From Oscillospiraceae bacterium (GTDB lineage: Bacteria > Bacillota > Clostridia > Oscillospirales > Acutalibacteraceae), in assembly GCA_015066105.1 (NCBI GenBank), contig SVOY01000002.1, forward strand, positions 95,034-159,033: DNA of 64,000 nucleotides, written 5' to 3'. The notes under the pieces were generated by a model that worked only from the letters and a program-made list of their open reading frames with translations, was not told where the DNA came from and did no database searches. A program made the translations under genes and the position numbers. Shown here in pieces: positions 17,578 through 25,670 of this stretch. Numbering within the stretch: the stretch's first letter is position 1; each line of letters opens with the position of its first letter.

Positions 17578-18936
17578 TCAATTCTTAAGCGAATGCATCG
17601 GAGCAGGGATTCTGCCGCCGCGCAAAATAAAGTTTTCGCTTGAAAATCCGTGCACGGGCATTACGGGGGCTGAGCCTAAAAGGCCGCCGAATTCTACCAT
17701 TTCGCCCACGCTTTTGCCTACGGCAGGGATAATTCGCACCGCCGTTGTTTTTGTGTTGACAACGCCTATAGCCGCTTCGTCGGCAATGATTGCGGAAAGG
17801 GTTGAAGCACTTGTGTCACCGGGCACGGCTATCATATCAAGACCTACCGAGCAAACACAGGTCATAGCCTCAAGCTTATCAAGGGTAAGGCTGTTTTTAA
17901 GTGCGGCTTCAATCATACCCTCGTCCTCGCTTACGGGGATAAAAGCACCCGAGAGTCCGCCTACGTGGTTGCTTGCCATTACACCGCCCTTTTTAACCGC
18001 ATCGTTGAGCAAGGCGAGGGCGGCGGTTGTGCCGTGGGTGCCGCAGCATTCAAGGCCCATCTCTTCAAGTATACGGGCAACGCTGTCACCCTTTTCGGGT
18101 GTGGGAGCAAGTGAAAGGTCAACTATGCCCGAGGGCACGCCGAGTCTGCGTGAAGCCTCCGAGGCAACAAGCTGACCCATACGGGTTATCTTGAAGGCGG
18201 TCCTTTTGATGGTTTCCGCAACAACATCAAAGGGCTTGCCCTTACATTTCTGCAGGGCGTGATACACAACACCGGGGCCGCTTACGCCCACGTTTATAAC
18301 ACACTCTGCCTCACCCACGCCGTGGAAGGCACCTGCCATAAAGGGGTTATCCTCAACGGCATTGGCAAAAACAACAAGCTTTGCACAGCCGAAGCCGTGA
18401 GCTTCGCCCGTCATATCTGCGGTCTTTTTAATAATCTTGCCCATAAGTGCAACGGCATCCATATTGATGCCTGCCTTTGTTGAGGCAACGCTGACGCTTG
18501 AGCACACCCTCTCGGTAGAGGCAAGGGCAGAGGGAATGGAGTTGATAAGGTTTTCGTCAGCCTTTGTCATGCCCTTGTGCACAAGGGCGGAAAAGCCGCC
18601 GATGAAGTTAACGCCGCACTTTTTGGCCGCTTCGTCAAGGGCAACGGCAATGGGAGTATAGTCCGTCTCCTTGCAGGCGGCGGCAACAAGAGCAATGGGA
18701 GTTACGGAAATGCGCTTGTTGACAATGGGGATACCGAACTCCTTTTCAATATCCTCGCCCGTTTTAACAAGGTCCTTTGCGAGACGGGTGATTTTTTCGT
18801 AGATTTTTTTCGCAGTAACCTCAACGCTGTCGCTTGCACAATCAAGCAGGGATATACCCATAGTGATTGTTCTTACGTCAAGGTGCTGATGGTCAATCAT
18901 ATCAATGGTGGAAAGAATTTCCTTCTGGCTGTGCAT
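17578..18936 (-). CDS. UPF0210/DUF711 protein (PFL-like fold)
   Basis: A 452-residue cytoplasmic protein of the conserved UPF0210 (DUF711) family, structurally related to pyruvate formate-lyase but lacking the glycyl-radical motif; biochemical role unknown. Features include [13 protein letters not shown] at the N-terminus, [13 protein letters not shown], an [11 protein letters not shown] loop and [13 protein letters not shown] near the C-terminus. It is preceded by a UPF0237 ACT-domain gene 12 bp away, an association conserved in many Bacillota, and followed by metF. The company suggests a link with one-carbon or formate metabolism, which is inference. Confidence 0.9.
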   Translation of the reverse strand: MHSQKEILSTIDMIDHQHLDVRTITMGISLLDCASDSVEVTAKKIYEKITRLAKDLVKTGEDIEKEFGIPIVNKRISVTPIALVAAACKETDYTPIAVALDEAAKKCGVNFIGGFSALVHKGMTKADENLINSIPSALASTERVCSSVSVASTKAGINMDAVALMGKIIKKTADMTGEAHGFGCAKLVVFANAVEDNPFMAGAFHGVGEAECVINVGVSGPGVVYHALQKCKGKPFDVVAETIKRTAFKITRMGQLVASEASRRLGVPSGIVDLSLAPTPEKGDSVARILEEMGLECCGTHGTTAALALLNDAVKKGGVMASNHVGGLSGAFIPVSEDEGMIEAALKNSLTLDKLEAMTCVCSVGLDMIAVPGDTSASTLSAIIADEAAIGVVNTKTTAVRIIPAVGKSVGEMVEFGGLLGSAPVMPVHGFSSENFILRGGRIPAPMHSLKN

Positions 18937-18948
18937 TATTCTTCCCCC

Positions 18949-19218
18949 TTACACTCTGTGCATTTTGTCAAAAATGTCCTCACGCTGAATACGGATGCTG
19001 AGGTTCATTTCCTCACCCTTTGCATTAAGCCTTTCACTCACCTCGGCAAAGGGAACAACGCACTCCTTCATATCAATGAGCATTGTCATGGTGAAAAAAC
19101 CCTCCATAACTGTCTGACTGATATCTAAAATATTGATTTTATTTTCGGCAAGAAGAGTGCAGACTGCGGCAATGATGCCTGACCTGTCCTTACCGATTAC
19201 TGTTACAATTGCTTTCAT
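18949..19218 (-). CDS. ACT-domain protein of the UPF0237 family
   Basis: A small protein (89 residues) consisting of one ACT domain: MKAIVTVIGKDRSGIIAAVC, then a second half around MTMLIDMKECVVPF. ACT domains bind small ligands, usually amino acids, to regulate partner proteins; its conserved partner is the adjacent DUF711 protein. The start at 19218 was preferred to 19227 because AAAGG is correctly spaced only for the former. Confidence 0.85.
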   Translation of the reverse strand: MKAIVTVIGKDRSGIIAAVCTLLAENKINILDISQTVMEGFFTMTMLIDMKECVVPFAEVSERLNAKGEEMNLSIRIQREDIFDKMHRV

Positions 19219-19255
19219 AGCTGTCATCCTTTCGGGGTAAACTTTTCTATTGTAT

Positions 19256-19284
19256 ATTTTATTACTTTAAACAGGGATTGTCAA
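19256..19284 (-). promoter_or_regulatory. Promoter of the ACT-DUF711-met operon
   Basis: Minus-strand TTGACA (19279-19284), 17 bp, TAAAAT (19256-19261), about 38 bp upstream of the first gene. No SAM or S-box riboswitch fits in the short leader. Confidence 0.75.
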
Positions 19285-19358
19285 GGATTTTTGAACAGCA
19301 GGGGCGAATATTATCCGCCCGAGGTAAGCTCAGTTTCCGCAATCTGTTCTTTACCGTA

Positions 19359-19387
19359 TTGTCAACACGTTTTTTTTATAGTATAAT
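19359..19387 (+). promoter_or_regulatory. Promoter of the GH27 gene
   Basis: TTGTCA (19359-19364), 17 bp, TATAAT (19382-19387), 32 bp upstream of the GH27 start, with AAGGAG in between. The spacer contains a run of eight T residues. Confidence 0.78.
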
Positions 19388-19419
19388 ATCCTCAACAAAC
19401 CAACAAGGAGAAAAAAACT

Positions 19420-20715
19420 ATGCTCAAAAAAGACACCTTTGCCCTCACCCCTCCCATGGGCTGGAACAGCTGGGACTGCTACGGCGCCGCCGTAAATGAA
19501 GAACAACTTTTAGGTAACGCACAGTATGTTGCCGATAACCTTAAGGATTACGGCTTCGAATACATCACCTGCGACATTCAGTGGTACGAGCCGAAAGCTA
19601 CAAGCAATTTCTACAACAACTTCACCGAGCTTTGTATGGATGAATACTCACGCCTTATCCCTGCCGAAAACCGTTTCCCCTCTTCCGCAAACGGTGTAGG
19701 CTTCAAGGCTATCGCCGATAAAATCCACGCAATGGGTCTTAAGTTCGGCATACATATTATGCGCGGTATTCCCCGTCAGGCGGTGCATCGTAATACACCC
19801 GTCAAGGGCACTGATATGACCGCCCGTGAAATCGCTCAAGGCTTTTCGGTCTGCTCCTGGAACACGGATATGTACGGGCTTCGCACCTGCGAGGGCGCAC
19901 AGGCCTATTACAACAGCATTTTTGAGCTTTACGCCTGCTGGGGCGTTGATTTTGTAAAGGTTGACGATATCGCAAACACCGAATATAAGCCCCACGACCC
20001 TTACAGTGCAAGAGAAGAAATTGAAATGATAAGAAAGGCTATCGACGGCTGCGGCAGAGCAATGGTGCTCTCCCTCTCCCCCGGCCCTGCCGTTATAAGC
20101 GAGGCCTTTCACCTTTCACAGAATGCCAATATGTGGCGAATGACCGGCGACTTCTGGGACCACTGGGATAAGCTTTACGCAATGTTTGAAAGGTGCGAAA
20201 AATGGGCACCCCACGTAAAAGTCGGCTGCTGGCCCGACTGCGATATGCTCCCCTTAGGCAAAATCAGCAAAACCTGCACCTGCCTTGGTGACCGTGACCG
20301 CTACACCAACTTCACCCCCGATGAGCAGAAAACAATGCTCACCCTCTGGTCAATGTTCCGTTCGCCCCTTATTTTAGGCGGTGACCTTCGTGAAAACCGC
20401 CCCGAGGATCTGAAGCTTATAACCAACAGAGATATCCTTGAAATCAATCAGTTTTCAAGTGAAAACCGTCAGCTTTACAGAAACCGAAATGAAGCGGCAT
20501 GGTCCTGCAAGGATAAAGACGACAACAGCGTTATTGCTCTGTTCAACCTCAGCGGTGATGAGGCCGAAATCAGCCTTGACCTTGAAAAATACGGCATTGA
20601 AAAGCACGGCGGCAAGGCTCTCGAGCTCTGGACGGGAGAAAGCACTGAAATAAAAGAGAAAAGCCTTAAGGCAGTTATCAGGCCTCACGCCTGCAAGGCT
20701 TACAGGCTTTTGTAA
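19420..20715 (+). CDS. Glycoside hydrolase family 27 protein (alpha-galactosidase-like)
   Basis: A 431-residue intracellular (no signal peptide) GH27 enzyme. It starts with the family signature LTPPMGWNSWDCYG and has the barrel strand VDFVKVDDIAN (about 175-185), with the presumed nucleophile Asp where classical alpha-galactosidases have LKYDNC. The acid/base Asp is presumably in MTGDFWDHW (about 243-251). A C-terminal beta-sandwich ends with RPHACKAYRL. The divergence at the nucleophile strand suggests a subfamily that may prefer another sugar such as a beta-L-arabinopyranoside or alpha-N-acetylgalactosaminide. It is monocistronic, with its own promoter and terminator. Confidence 0.85.
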   Translation: MLKKDTFALTPPMGWNSWDCYGAAVNEEQLLGNAQYVADNLKDYGFEYITCDIQWYEPKATSNFYNNFTELCMDEYSRLIPAENRFPSSANGVGFKAIADKIHAMGLKFGIHIMRGIPRQAVHRNTPVKGTDMTAREIAQGFSVCSWNTDMYGLRTCEGAQAYYNSIFELYACWGVDFVKVDDIANTEYKPHDPYSAREEIEMIRKAIDGCGRAMVLSLSPGPAVISEAFHLSQNANMWRMTGDFWDHWDKLYAMFERCEKWAPHVKVGCWPDCDMLPLGKISKTCTCLGDRDRYTNFTPDEQKTMLTLWSMFRSPLILGGDLRENRPEDLKLITNRDILEINQFSSENRQLYRNRNEAAWSCKDKDDNSVIALFNLSGDEAEISLDLEKYGIEKHGGKALELWTGESTEIKEKSLKAVIRPHACKAYRLL

Positions 20716-20721
20716 ATAAAA

Positions 20722-20762
20722 CGAAAAGCAGTGATAAGGGCGTCTGCCTGTCACTGCTTTTT
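20722..20762. terminator. Terminator between GH27 and the SGNH hydrolase
   Basis: AAAAGCAGTGA and TCACTGCTTTTT form an 11-bp stem with T runs on both strands, placed between two convergent genes; it probably serves both. Confidence 0.85.
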
Positions 20763-20772
20763 AACATATCAC

Positions 20773-21621
20773 TTATTTCATTACGGTTGAAATTGCACCT
20801 AAGGCTTTTGCCAATGCGTGCAAAAAGAAGGCATAATATTCGAGCACCTGAGAAACGGCGGGGCCGAGTATTACGTCCACGGACGGAACGCTTACGGTAA
20901 GCTCCGTCTTTTTGGTAAAGCCGAGCTCTCTGAGCTTTGAAAGCACCGCTTTTGCAATAAGCTCGTTGCCCTTTGCACTGGGGTGCACCGTATCGTCGGC
21001 AAAATTGCTCTCATCGCCGTTAACGGCAGCGGCTACATCCACAACCTCAACGCCCTTGTTTTCTTCTGCACAGCGGTAGATTGCCTCATTTACATAGTCG
21101 GCTCCGTGCTGGTAGGCCTCTTTGAGATAGCCGAACTGAGGATTGTAAAGGGTCTGAAGGAGAATAACAGCATCACCGTTGAGCTCTCTTATAAGCTCGA
21201 TAACCTTGCTGACATTTGTGTAAACACCAAAGCCTATTCTGTCAAAATCAGTATAATCCTTTCTTACAATGGCGTCAAACATAAGGTCGGAAAGCTCATC
21301 AAGAAAATCGTTGCCGCCGATTGATATGCTTATTATATCCGCCCTTGCAAGGTCACTGCGGACATTTATTTTGTCAAGCACACCTATAAGCTGACCCGTT
21401 GTGTCGCCGGGCACCGCATGGTTGGCGTAATCAAAGCCGCAGGTGTCGGCAACAAGCCTTCCGTAGCAGGTTTCCGTTGCATTGACAAGTCCCGAGCCGT
21501 AGGCTATTGAATCGCCGAGAACAACGTAACGGTATTTGCCTGCCGCAAAGGAGCAAAGAGAAAAGCTGCTTAAGATAATTATTACCGAAAGCAGCAGAGA
21601 TATTGTTTTTCTTGCCTTCAT
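20773..21621 (-). CDS. Secreted SGNH/GDSL-family hydrolase
   Basis: An esterase/lipase-type hydrolase of 282 residues with a Sec signal peptide (1-27, ending SLCSFAAG). Block I is VVLGDSIAYGSG, block III is GGND (about residue 102), and the catalytic Asp/His lie in DDTVHPSAKGNEL near residue 215. About 45 C-terminal residues beyond the hydrolase domain form a hydrophobic, probably amphipathic helix (VLEYYAFFLHALAKAL), which may hold the enzyme at the cell surface. Substrate unknown; deacetylation of glycans or lipids are common roles. Confidence 0.85.
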   Translation of the reverse strand: MKARKTISLLLSVIIILSSFSLCSFAAGKYRYVVLGDSIAYGSGLVNATETCYGRLVADTCGFDYANHAVPGDTTGQLIGVLDKINVRSDLARADIISISIGGNDFLDELSDLMFDAIVRKDYTDFDRIGFGVYTNVSKVIELIRELNGDAVILLQTLYNPQFGYLKEAYQHGADYVNEAIYRCAEENKGVEVVDVAAAVNGDESNFADDTVHPSAKGNELIAKAVLSKLRELGFTKKTELTVSVPSVDVILGPAVSQVLEYYAFFLHALAKALGAISTVMK

Positions 21622-21663
21622 ACATAATCCTCCCGAGGGTAGATACTAAACACGAACGACAAG

Positions 21664-21692
21664 ATTATAACACCGCAGAAACTCAAAAGCAA
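21664..21692 (-). promoter_or_regulatory. Promoter of the SGNH hydrolase gene
   Basis: Minus strand TTGCTT (21687-21692), 17 bp, TATAAT (21664-21669), about 43 bp upstream of the start codon. Confidence 0.6.
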
Positions 21693-21725
21693 GAGGTTGT
21701 TAACAAATTGTTTAAAAAATATTTA

Positions 21726-22319
21726 TCAGAGATTTTTTATTACCTTTTTCACCGTATCAAGCATACCCTTGACAAGGGGGAAGGCTATAACGGCAAGCAT
21801 AACGCCCTTGATAGCGTTGAGCGCCGTGGCGGATAAAACTGCTGTTGTGAGTGCGTCGCCGCCGATTTCCACCCCGAGGAAATGTTTGAAAAACAAGGGT
21901 GCAACAAAGTAGTTTGCAACCACGCCTACAGCCACTATGCTCACCACACCGCAGATGCCTGCAATAAGGATGGTTTTTGTCTGCTTCATTTTTTCCTGAT
22001 TTCTTCTCAGCACAAGCGAGAAGGGCACAACAAAGGCACAGCCCACAATAAAATTCATAAGGTTGCCGAAGCCCATCTGTGTTCCCATACCCTTGAAAAC
22101 AAGCTCAAGAAGATTTTTTACAAGCTCAACAAGTGCCGCATATAAGGGGCCGAAAAACACGCCGACAAAAAGAGCGGGAATATCGCTGAAATCCATTTTA
22201 AGGTGACCCATAGCCGGCGGCGTTACGGGAAATTCAAGAAGCATCAGCACAAAGCTCATTGCCGAAAGCATTGCGCAGATTGCAAGAACTACAAGGGGAT
22301 TCTGTTTTGATTTGTACAT
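21726..22319 (-). CDS. ribU: Riboflavin ECF transporter S component RibU
   Basis: A 197-residue membrane protein with about six hydrophobic segments, the substrate-binding subunit of an energy-coupling-factor transporter. PVTPPAMGHLKMDFSDIPAL and the following G-rich helix (FVGVFFGPLYAALVELVKN) match RibU. The FMN riboswitch directly upstream supports riboflavin as substrate. The longer reading frame starting at 22385 would run into the riboswitch terminator, so the ATG at 22319, preceded by AGAAGG, is used. The energising module (EcfA1, A2, T) is not in the window. Confidence 0.9.
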   Translation of the reverse strand: MYKSKQNPLVVLAICAMLSAMSFVLMLLEFPVTPPAMGHLKMDFSDIPALFVGVFFGPLYAALVELVKNLLELVFKGMGTQMGFGNLMNFIVGCAFVVPFSLVLRRNQEKMKQTKTILIAGICGVVSIVAVGVVANYFVAPLFFKHFLGVEIGGDALTTAVLSATALNAIKGVMLAVIAFPLVKGMLDTVKKVIKNL

Positions 22320-22359
22320 ATAAAAGCCTTCTTTCGATATTTTTGCGGATAATCTCAAG

Positions 22360-22391
22360 AAAAAATCCCCGATGTAAAAATACATCGGGGC
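22360..22391 (-). terminator. Riboswitch-controlled intrinsic terminator upstream of ribU
   Basis: Minus-strand CCCCGATGTA-N4-TACATCGGGG stem followed by ATTTTTTC, between the FMN aptamer and the ribU start. It is the expected expression platform: FMN binding would favour this terminator. Confidence 0.85.
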
Positions 22392-22410
22392 GAAAATACT
22401 TATAATGTAT

Positions 22411-22527
22411 TCTTCTTTCGTCCGGACTGTACCGTCGGCTTCGGAATCACACCGAATCTGCTTACGCTCGCGGGCTAAGACCTTCGTCTATTACCGCCGG
22501 TGAGGAATTGCACCTCGCCCTGAAGAT
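22411..22527 (-). promoter_or_regulatory. FMN riboswitch (RFN element)
   Basis: The minus strand carries the conserved RFN blocks: TCTTCAGGGCGAGGTG at its 5' end, TTCCTCACCGGCGGTA, GCCCGCGAGC, GGTGTGATTCCGAAGCC and GACGGTACAGTCCGGACGA at the 3' end. All lie in the correct order over 117 bases. It senses FMN and should switch off ribU when flavin is plentiful. Confidence 0.97.
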
Positions 22528-22540
22528 TATTTCCTTTAAT

Positions 22541-22569
22541 ATGATATCACCGTAAAGCAACATTGTCAA
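22541..22569 (-). promoter_or_regulatory. Promoter of the ribU leader
   Basis: Minus-strand TTGACA (22564-22569), 17 bp, TATCAT (22541-22546), just upstream of the FMN aptamer. Confidence 0.75.
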
Positions 22570-22608
22570 CAGAAGAATAGACAAAGTTGTTTATCTCTTT
22601 TGCACAAA

Positions 22609-23568
22609 TTACACCCTTGTTTCAAGGACTGTAACCTCACCTAAAATTTCAAATTCACCGAGACCTGCAGGCACGAAAAGGCTGTCTCCCTTATAAAGGG
22701 TAACACAGCTGTCAGCGTACATCACAACGCCGTTACCCTCAAGGGCAACGAGTGAAACGAAGGAGCTTTCATCCGCACAGAGCTTTGCCCTTTCTTCAAC
22801 ATCAAGCCTTTTAACCGTAAACAGGTCACAGCTTGTAAGCAGGGTTTCGCTGTAGCCGTCCTTTTTTTCGGTTTCTCCCTGAGGCTTGCCGCTTGCATCA
22901 ATAGCCTTTGTGCTTGTAACGTCAAGGGCCTTTTCAATATGAAGCTCACGGGGCTTGCCGTTCTGAAGTCTGCCGTAGTCATAAACGCGGTAGGTTGTGT
23001 TGGAGTTCTGCTGAACCTCTGCAAGAAGAATACCCTTACAGATAGCGTGAAGGGTGCCGGCCTCGATAAAGAAAATGTCTCCCTTTTTGACCTTTACACG
23101 GTTAACATATTCAAGCAGAGTGTTTTCCTCAATGCTTTTACGGAAGGTATCGCCGTCAATATCCTTTTTGAAGCCGTAAATAATTTCGGCATCCTCATCG
23201 CAGTCAACAATGTACCAGGCCTCGGTTTTGCCGTACTCACCCTCATTTTCAAGGGCATAGGCATCATCGGGGTGCACCTGAACGGAAAGGTTGTCAAGGG
23301 CATCGATAAGCTTGATGAGAATGGGAAAGCTTTCAAACCTTTCACAGTTTTTGCCGAGATAGCCCTTGCCCTCAGCCGAAAGCACGTCACTGAGCGTTCT
23401 GCCCTTGAACGGGCCGTTTTCTATTACGCAGTGACCTGCCTCATGGCAGGAAAGCATCCAGGCCTCGGCCTGTCTGTCCTCAAAGGAAAGTATTCCGTAT
23501 TCCTTTGAAAGGCGTGTGCCGCCCCATATATAATCCTTTGTAGGAGGTGTCAGCTTTAAAATTTTCAT
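22609..23568 (-). CDS. manA: Mannose-6-phosphate isomerase, class I
   Basis: Interconverts mannose 6-phosphate and fructose 6-phosphate in the cytoplasm. This cupin has the zinc motif SVQVHPDD (about residue 93) and IEAGTLHAICKG near residue 167. KDYIWGGTRL at the N-terminus is typical of the short Bacillota type. The start at 23568 is chosen over 23607 because the conserved sequence begins there and AAGGGG precedes it. Its 319 residues match ManA/Pmi of Bacillus. It may serve mannose from glycans degraded elsewhere in the window. Confidence 0.93.
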   Translation of the reverse strand: MKILKLTPPTKDYIWGGTRLSKEYGILSFEDRQAEAWMLSCHEAGHCVIENGPFKGRTLSDVLSAEGKGYLGKNCERFESFPILIKLIDALDNLSVQVHPDDAYALENEGEYGKTEAWYIVDCDEDAEIIYGFKKDIDGDTFRKSIEENTLLEYVNRVKVKKGDIFFIEAGTLHAICKGILLAEVQQNSNTTYRVYDYGRLQNGKPRELHIEKALDVTSTKAIDASGKPQGETEKKDGYSETLLTSCDLFTVKRLDVEERAKLCADESSFVSLVALEGNGVVMYADSCVTLYKGDSLFVPAGLGEFEILGEVTVLETRV

Positions 23569-23646
23569 TTTTATATCCCCTTTATTCATATTGTGCCTTA
23601 AAGTCAATTATAATTTAAGGTAAGATTATTTAAGGTGGTTTTTGCT

Positions 23647-23907
23647 TTGAATTTTTATATCGGCCTGCTTGCCGCGGTACTTGTTGCTTCTCTTATTATA
23701 ATACTCACAGCTTCCTTCAAAAGCAAGCATTTTTTCAAATCCCTTTTTCTTTCCGCCTTTTCCGGCCTCGGCGGCCTTTTTGCGGTGCACGTGCTGTCGT
23801 GGTTCACTCCGCTTTCACTGCCCGTGAACCTGTTCACTGCCTGCGTGAGTGCCGCGGGCGGTATTCCGGGAGTAATAGCCCTGCTTATTACCGCCGTTAC
23901 CGTGTAA
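23647..23907 (+). CDS. bofA: Pro-sigma-K processing inhibitor BofA family protein
   Basis: Small membrane protein of 86 residues with two hydrophobic helices and the BofA C-terminal pattern (LPVNLFTACVSAAGGIPGV). In B. subtilis BofA holds the SpoIVFB protease inactive until the forespore checkpoint. A TTG start at 23647 is preferred: AAGGTGG lies eight bases upstream, while the GTG start at 23635 overlaps that Shine-Dalgarno. The 3' end overlaps the amidase gene tail to tail by 11 bp. Confidence 0.82.
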   Translation: MNFYIGLLAAVLVASLIIILTASFKSKHFFKSLFLSAFSGLGGLFAVHVLSWFTPLSLPVNLFTACVSAAGGIPGVIALLITAVTV

Positions 23908-25648
23908 GATTTGATATGATACCTCTTGCTATCGCCTGACCGATAAGCTGCTGATTTTCCGTGCGTGTGAGCATATAACATTCGGCATCGTTTGTAAGAT
24001 AGCCCACCTCAACAAGTGCACTCGGGCACTCATCAAGCCTTGTGACCGAGAAGGGGTAGTATCTTACATCGCCTGCAATGTCCTCATAAAGCTCAGGCTG
24101 TGAGGCGTAAAGATTATTTCTGTAAACCGCAAGCAGCTCATAATAAATATCAGAGGCCAGCGGCATTGAAAATGGCTTGTAATAGTATGCCGAGGTTCCT
24201 ATACGCGTTTTATCCGTAGAGCCGTTTGCGTGAATGCTGACAAAAAGGTCGGCCTTGAGATTGCGGGCAACAATTTTTCTGCCCTCAAGGTTTATGTCAT
24301 CATTGGCATAACGGGTCATATAAACGGTGGCACCCTGCTGCTCAAGGGCGGTTTTGACCTGATAAGCAATAAGAATGTTTATGTCACTTTCATAAACAGC
24401 CTCACCCAGACCCGTTGCACCCACGTCATCGTATCCGTGGCCGGGGTCAAGCACAACAACACTGCCCGCAAGCCCCTTGGGCTTTCTTTTAAGAGTAAGC
24501 ACGGTCTCATTGCCCTCATAATAAAGGCTGTAGCCGTAATACTGCCCCGCCTGACGGAAGTAAAAGCGAAGGGTTGCCGTTTTGTTTTCGGGAGAAAGGG
24601 ACCAGCTGCAGGAGGAGGCAACGTCACTTCCCGAGCAATCAATTTCACCCGAGGCGGCAGTTGTGTAATTGAAGGTAACGGAAAGCCCCGTGGCGGTAAA
24701 ATCCGTTACGTTGAAAAGCTTGCCGTGGCTTGAATGGTAATACTGATTTTCAAGGCTTACGAAATAGGGCACCTTCCAGGTGCTTTCAAACCTCATTGTA
24801 AGCTCACCGCCGCTTGCGTAAACGGAGTTGAGCTTGAGGGTGTTTTCGGGCATAGAGGAGCCGGGCTGAAGAGTCACGCTGTCACGCTTGACCTTGACAC
24901 CCGAGGCAAGGTCGTAATAATAATAGGTTGTGCCCTCATCCTCGTCAATGCTGCTGCTTTCGCCCACAACAAAATCCATTGTTCCCTTTGCAAAGGTGGG
25001 ATAATACGGCACGTAGTCACTCTCGGAATTAAGCGGCTTTGTGTCGGCTCTGTCAGCGGTCACCACCGCTATCTGATTACCCGTATAGGGTGCAGTGTAG
25101 CTGTTTGTTGTGGCCTTGCTTATCGCATCGCTTATTACGGGCTTTACCAGCTGAGCCGTATCTATATAGGTAGGGTTGTAGTTTTCAATATCGTAAACGG
25201 GAGGCTCGGTCTCCTTTGTGGTTTGGGGTCTGTCCTCGGGGGTTACCGTTATAACCTCGGGGCCTGCCAGCTGCTCGGTCTGTCCGTCAAGGCTTGCAAC
25301 GGCAAGGATTTCTCCCATTGATTCAACCGCCTCAGCCGAAGCGGGTATTTTTATTCTGAAAAGGTAGGCACTGTACTCCTCATCTTTAGTGGGCTTTTTG
25401 GCGTCAAAACGTTCAGCACCCCATTTGACGTATACCTCCGCCCCGTTTTTTGCAACAACAAGAAGCGTAATCTCCTCACCGGGCGACACCCTTAAGGTGT
25501 CCGAGGAGCCTACGCTTTTTATTATCCCGAGAGAGGGAGTGTTATCGGGCCTCTGCTTACCGCCGCCTTTGAGCACAAGGGCAAGAATACCCGACACAAG
25601 AAGAACGGCCGCAAGTAAAGCGATGCAGATATTTCTGTATTTTTTCAT
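23897..25648 (-). CDS. N-acetylmuramoyl-L-alanine amidase (Amidase_3) with N-terminal anchor
   Basis: A 583-residue cell-wall hydrolase. One transmembrane helix (about 5-25) precedes a long extracytoplasmic region of beta-rich sequence (about 40-385). A C-terminal zinc amidase domain (about 395-583) has VVLDPGHGYDDVGATG, a metal-binding Glu in EAVYESDINI, VSIHANGS and LVEVGYLTND. It should cleave the MurNAc-L-Ala bond. It is co-transcribed (22-bp gap) with a YngK-like lipoprotein; both probably act in wall remodelling during division or sporulation. Confidence 0.9.
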   Translation of the reverse strand: MKKYRNICIALLAAVLLVSGILALVLKGGGKQRPDNTPSLGIIKSVGSSDTLRVSPGEEITLLVVAKNGAEVYVKWGAERFDAKKPTKDEEYSAYLFRIKIPASAEAVESMGEILAVASLDGQTEQLAGPEVITVTPEDRPQTTKETEPPVYDIENYNPTYIDTAQLVKPVISDAISKATTNSYTAPYTGNQIAVVTADRADTKPLNSESDYVPYYPTFAKGTMDFVVGESSSIDEDEGTTYYYYDLASGVKVKRDSVTLQPGSSMPENTLKLNSVYASGGELTMRFESTWKVPYFVSLENQYYHSSHGKLFNVTDFTATGLSVTFNYTTAASGEIDCSGSDVASSCSWSLSPENKTATLRFYFRQAGQYYGYSLYYEGNETVLTLKRKPKGLAGSVVVLDPGHGYDDVGATGLGEAVYESDINILIAYQVKTALEQQGATVYMTRYANDDINLEGRKIVARNLKADLFVSIHANGSTDKTRIGTSAYYYKPFSMPLASDIYYELLAVYRNNLYASQPELYEDIAGDVRYYPFSVTRLDECPSALVEVGYLTNDAECYMLTRTENQQLIGQAIARGIISNLTR

Positions 25649-25670
25649 TTTAAAATTCCTTTTACTCTGT

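Noticed and set aside
19228..19300. SAM riboswitch ahead of the methionine operon
   Set aside because: The leader between the -10 and the start is only about 38 bases and lacks S-box motifs.
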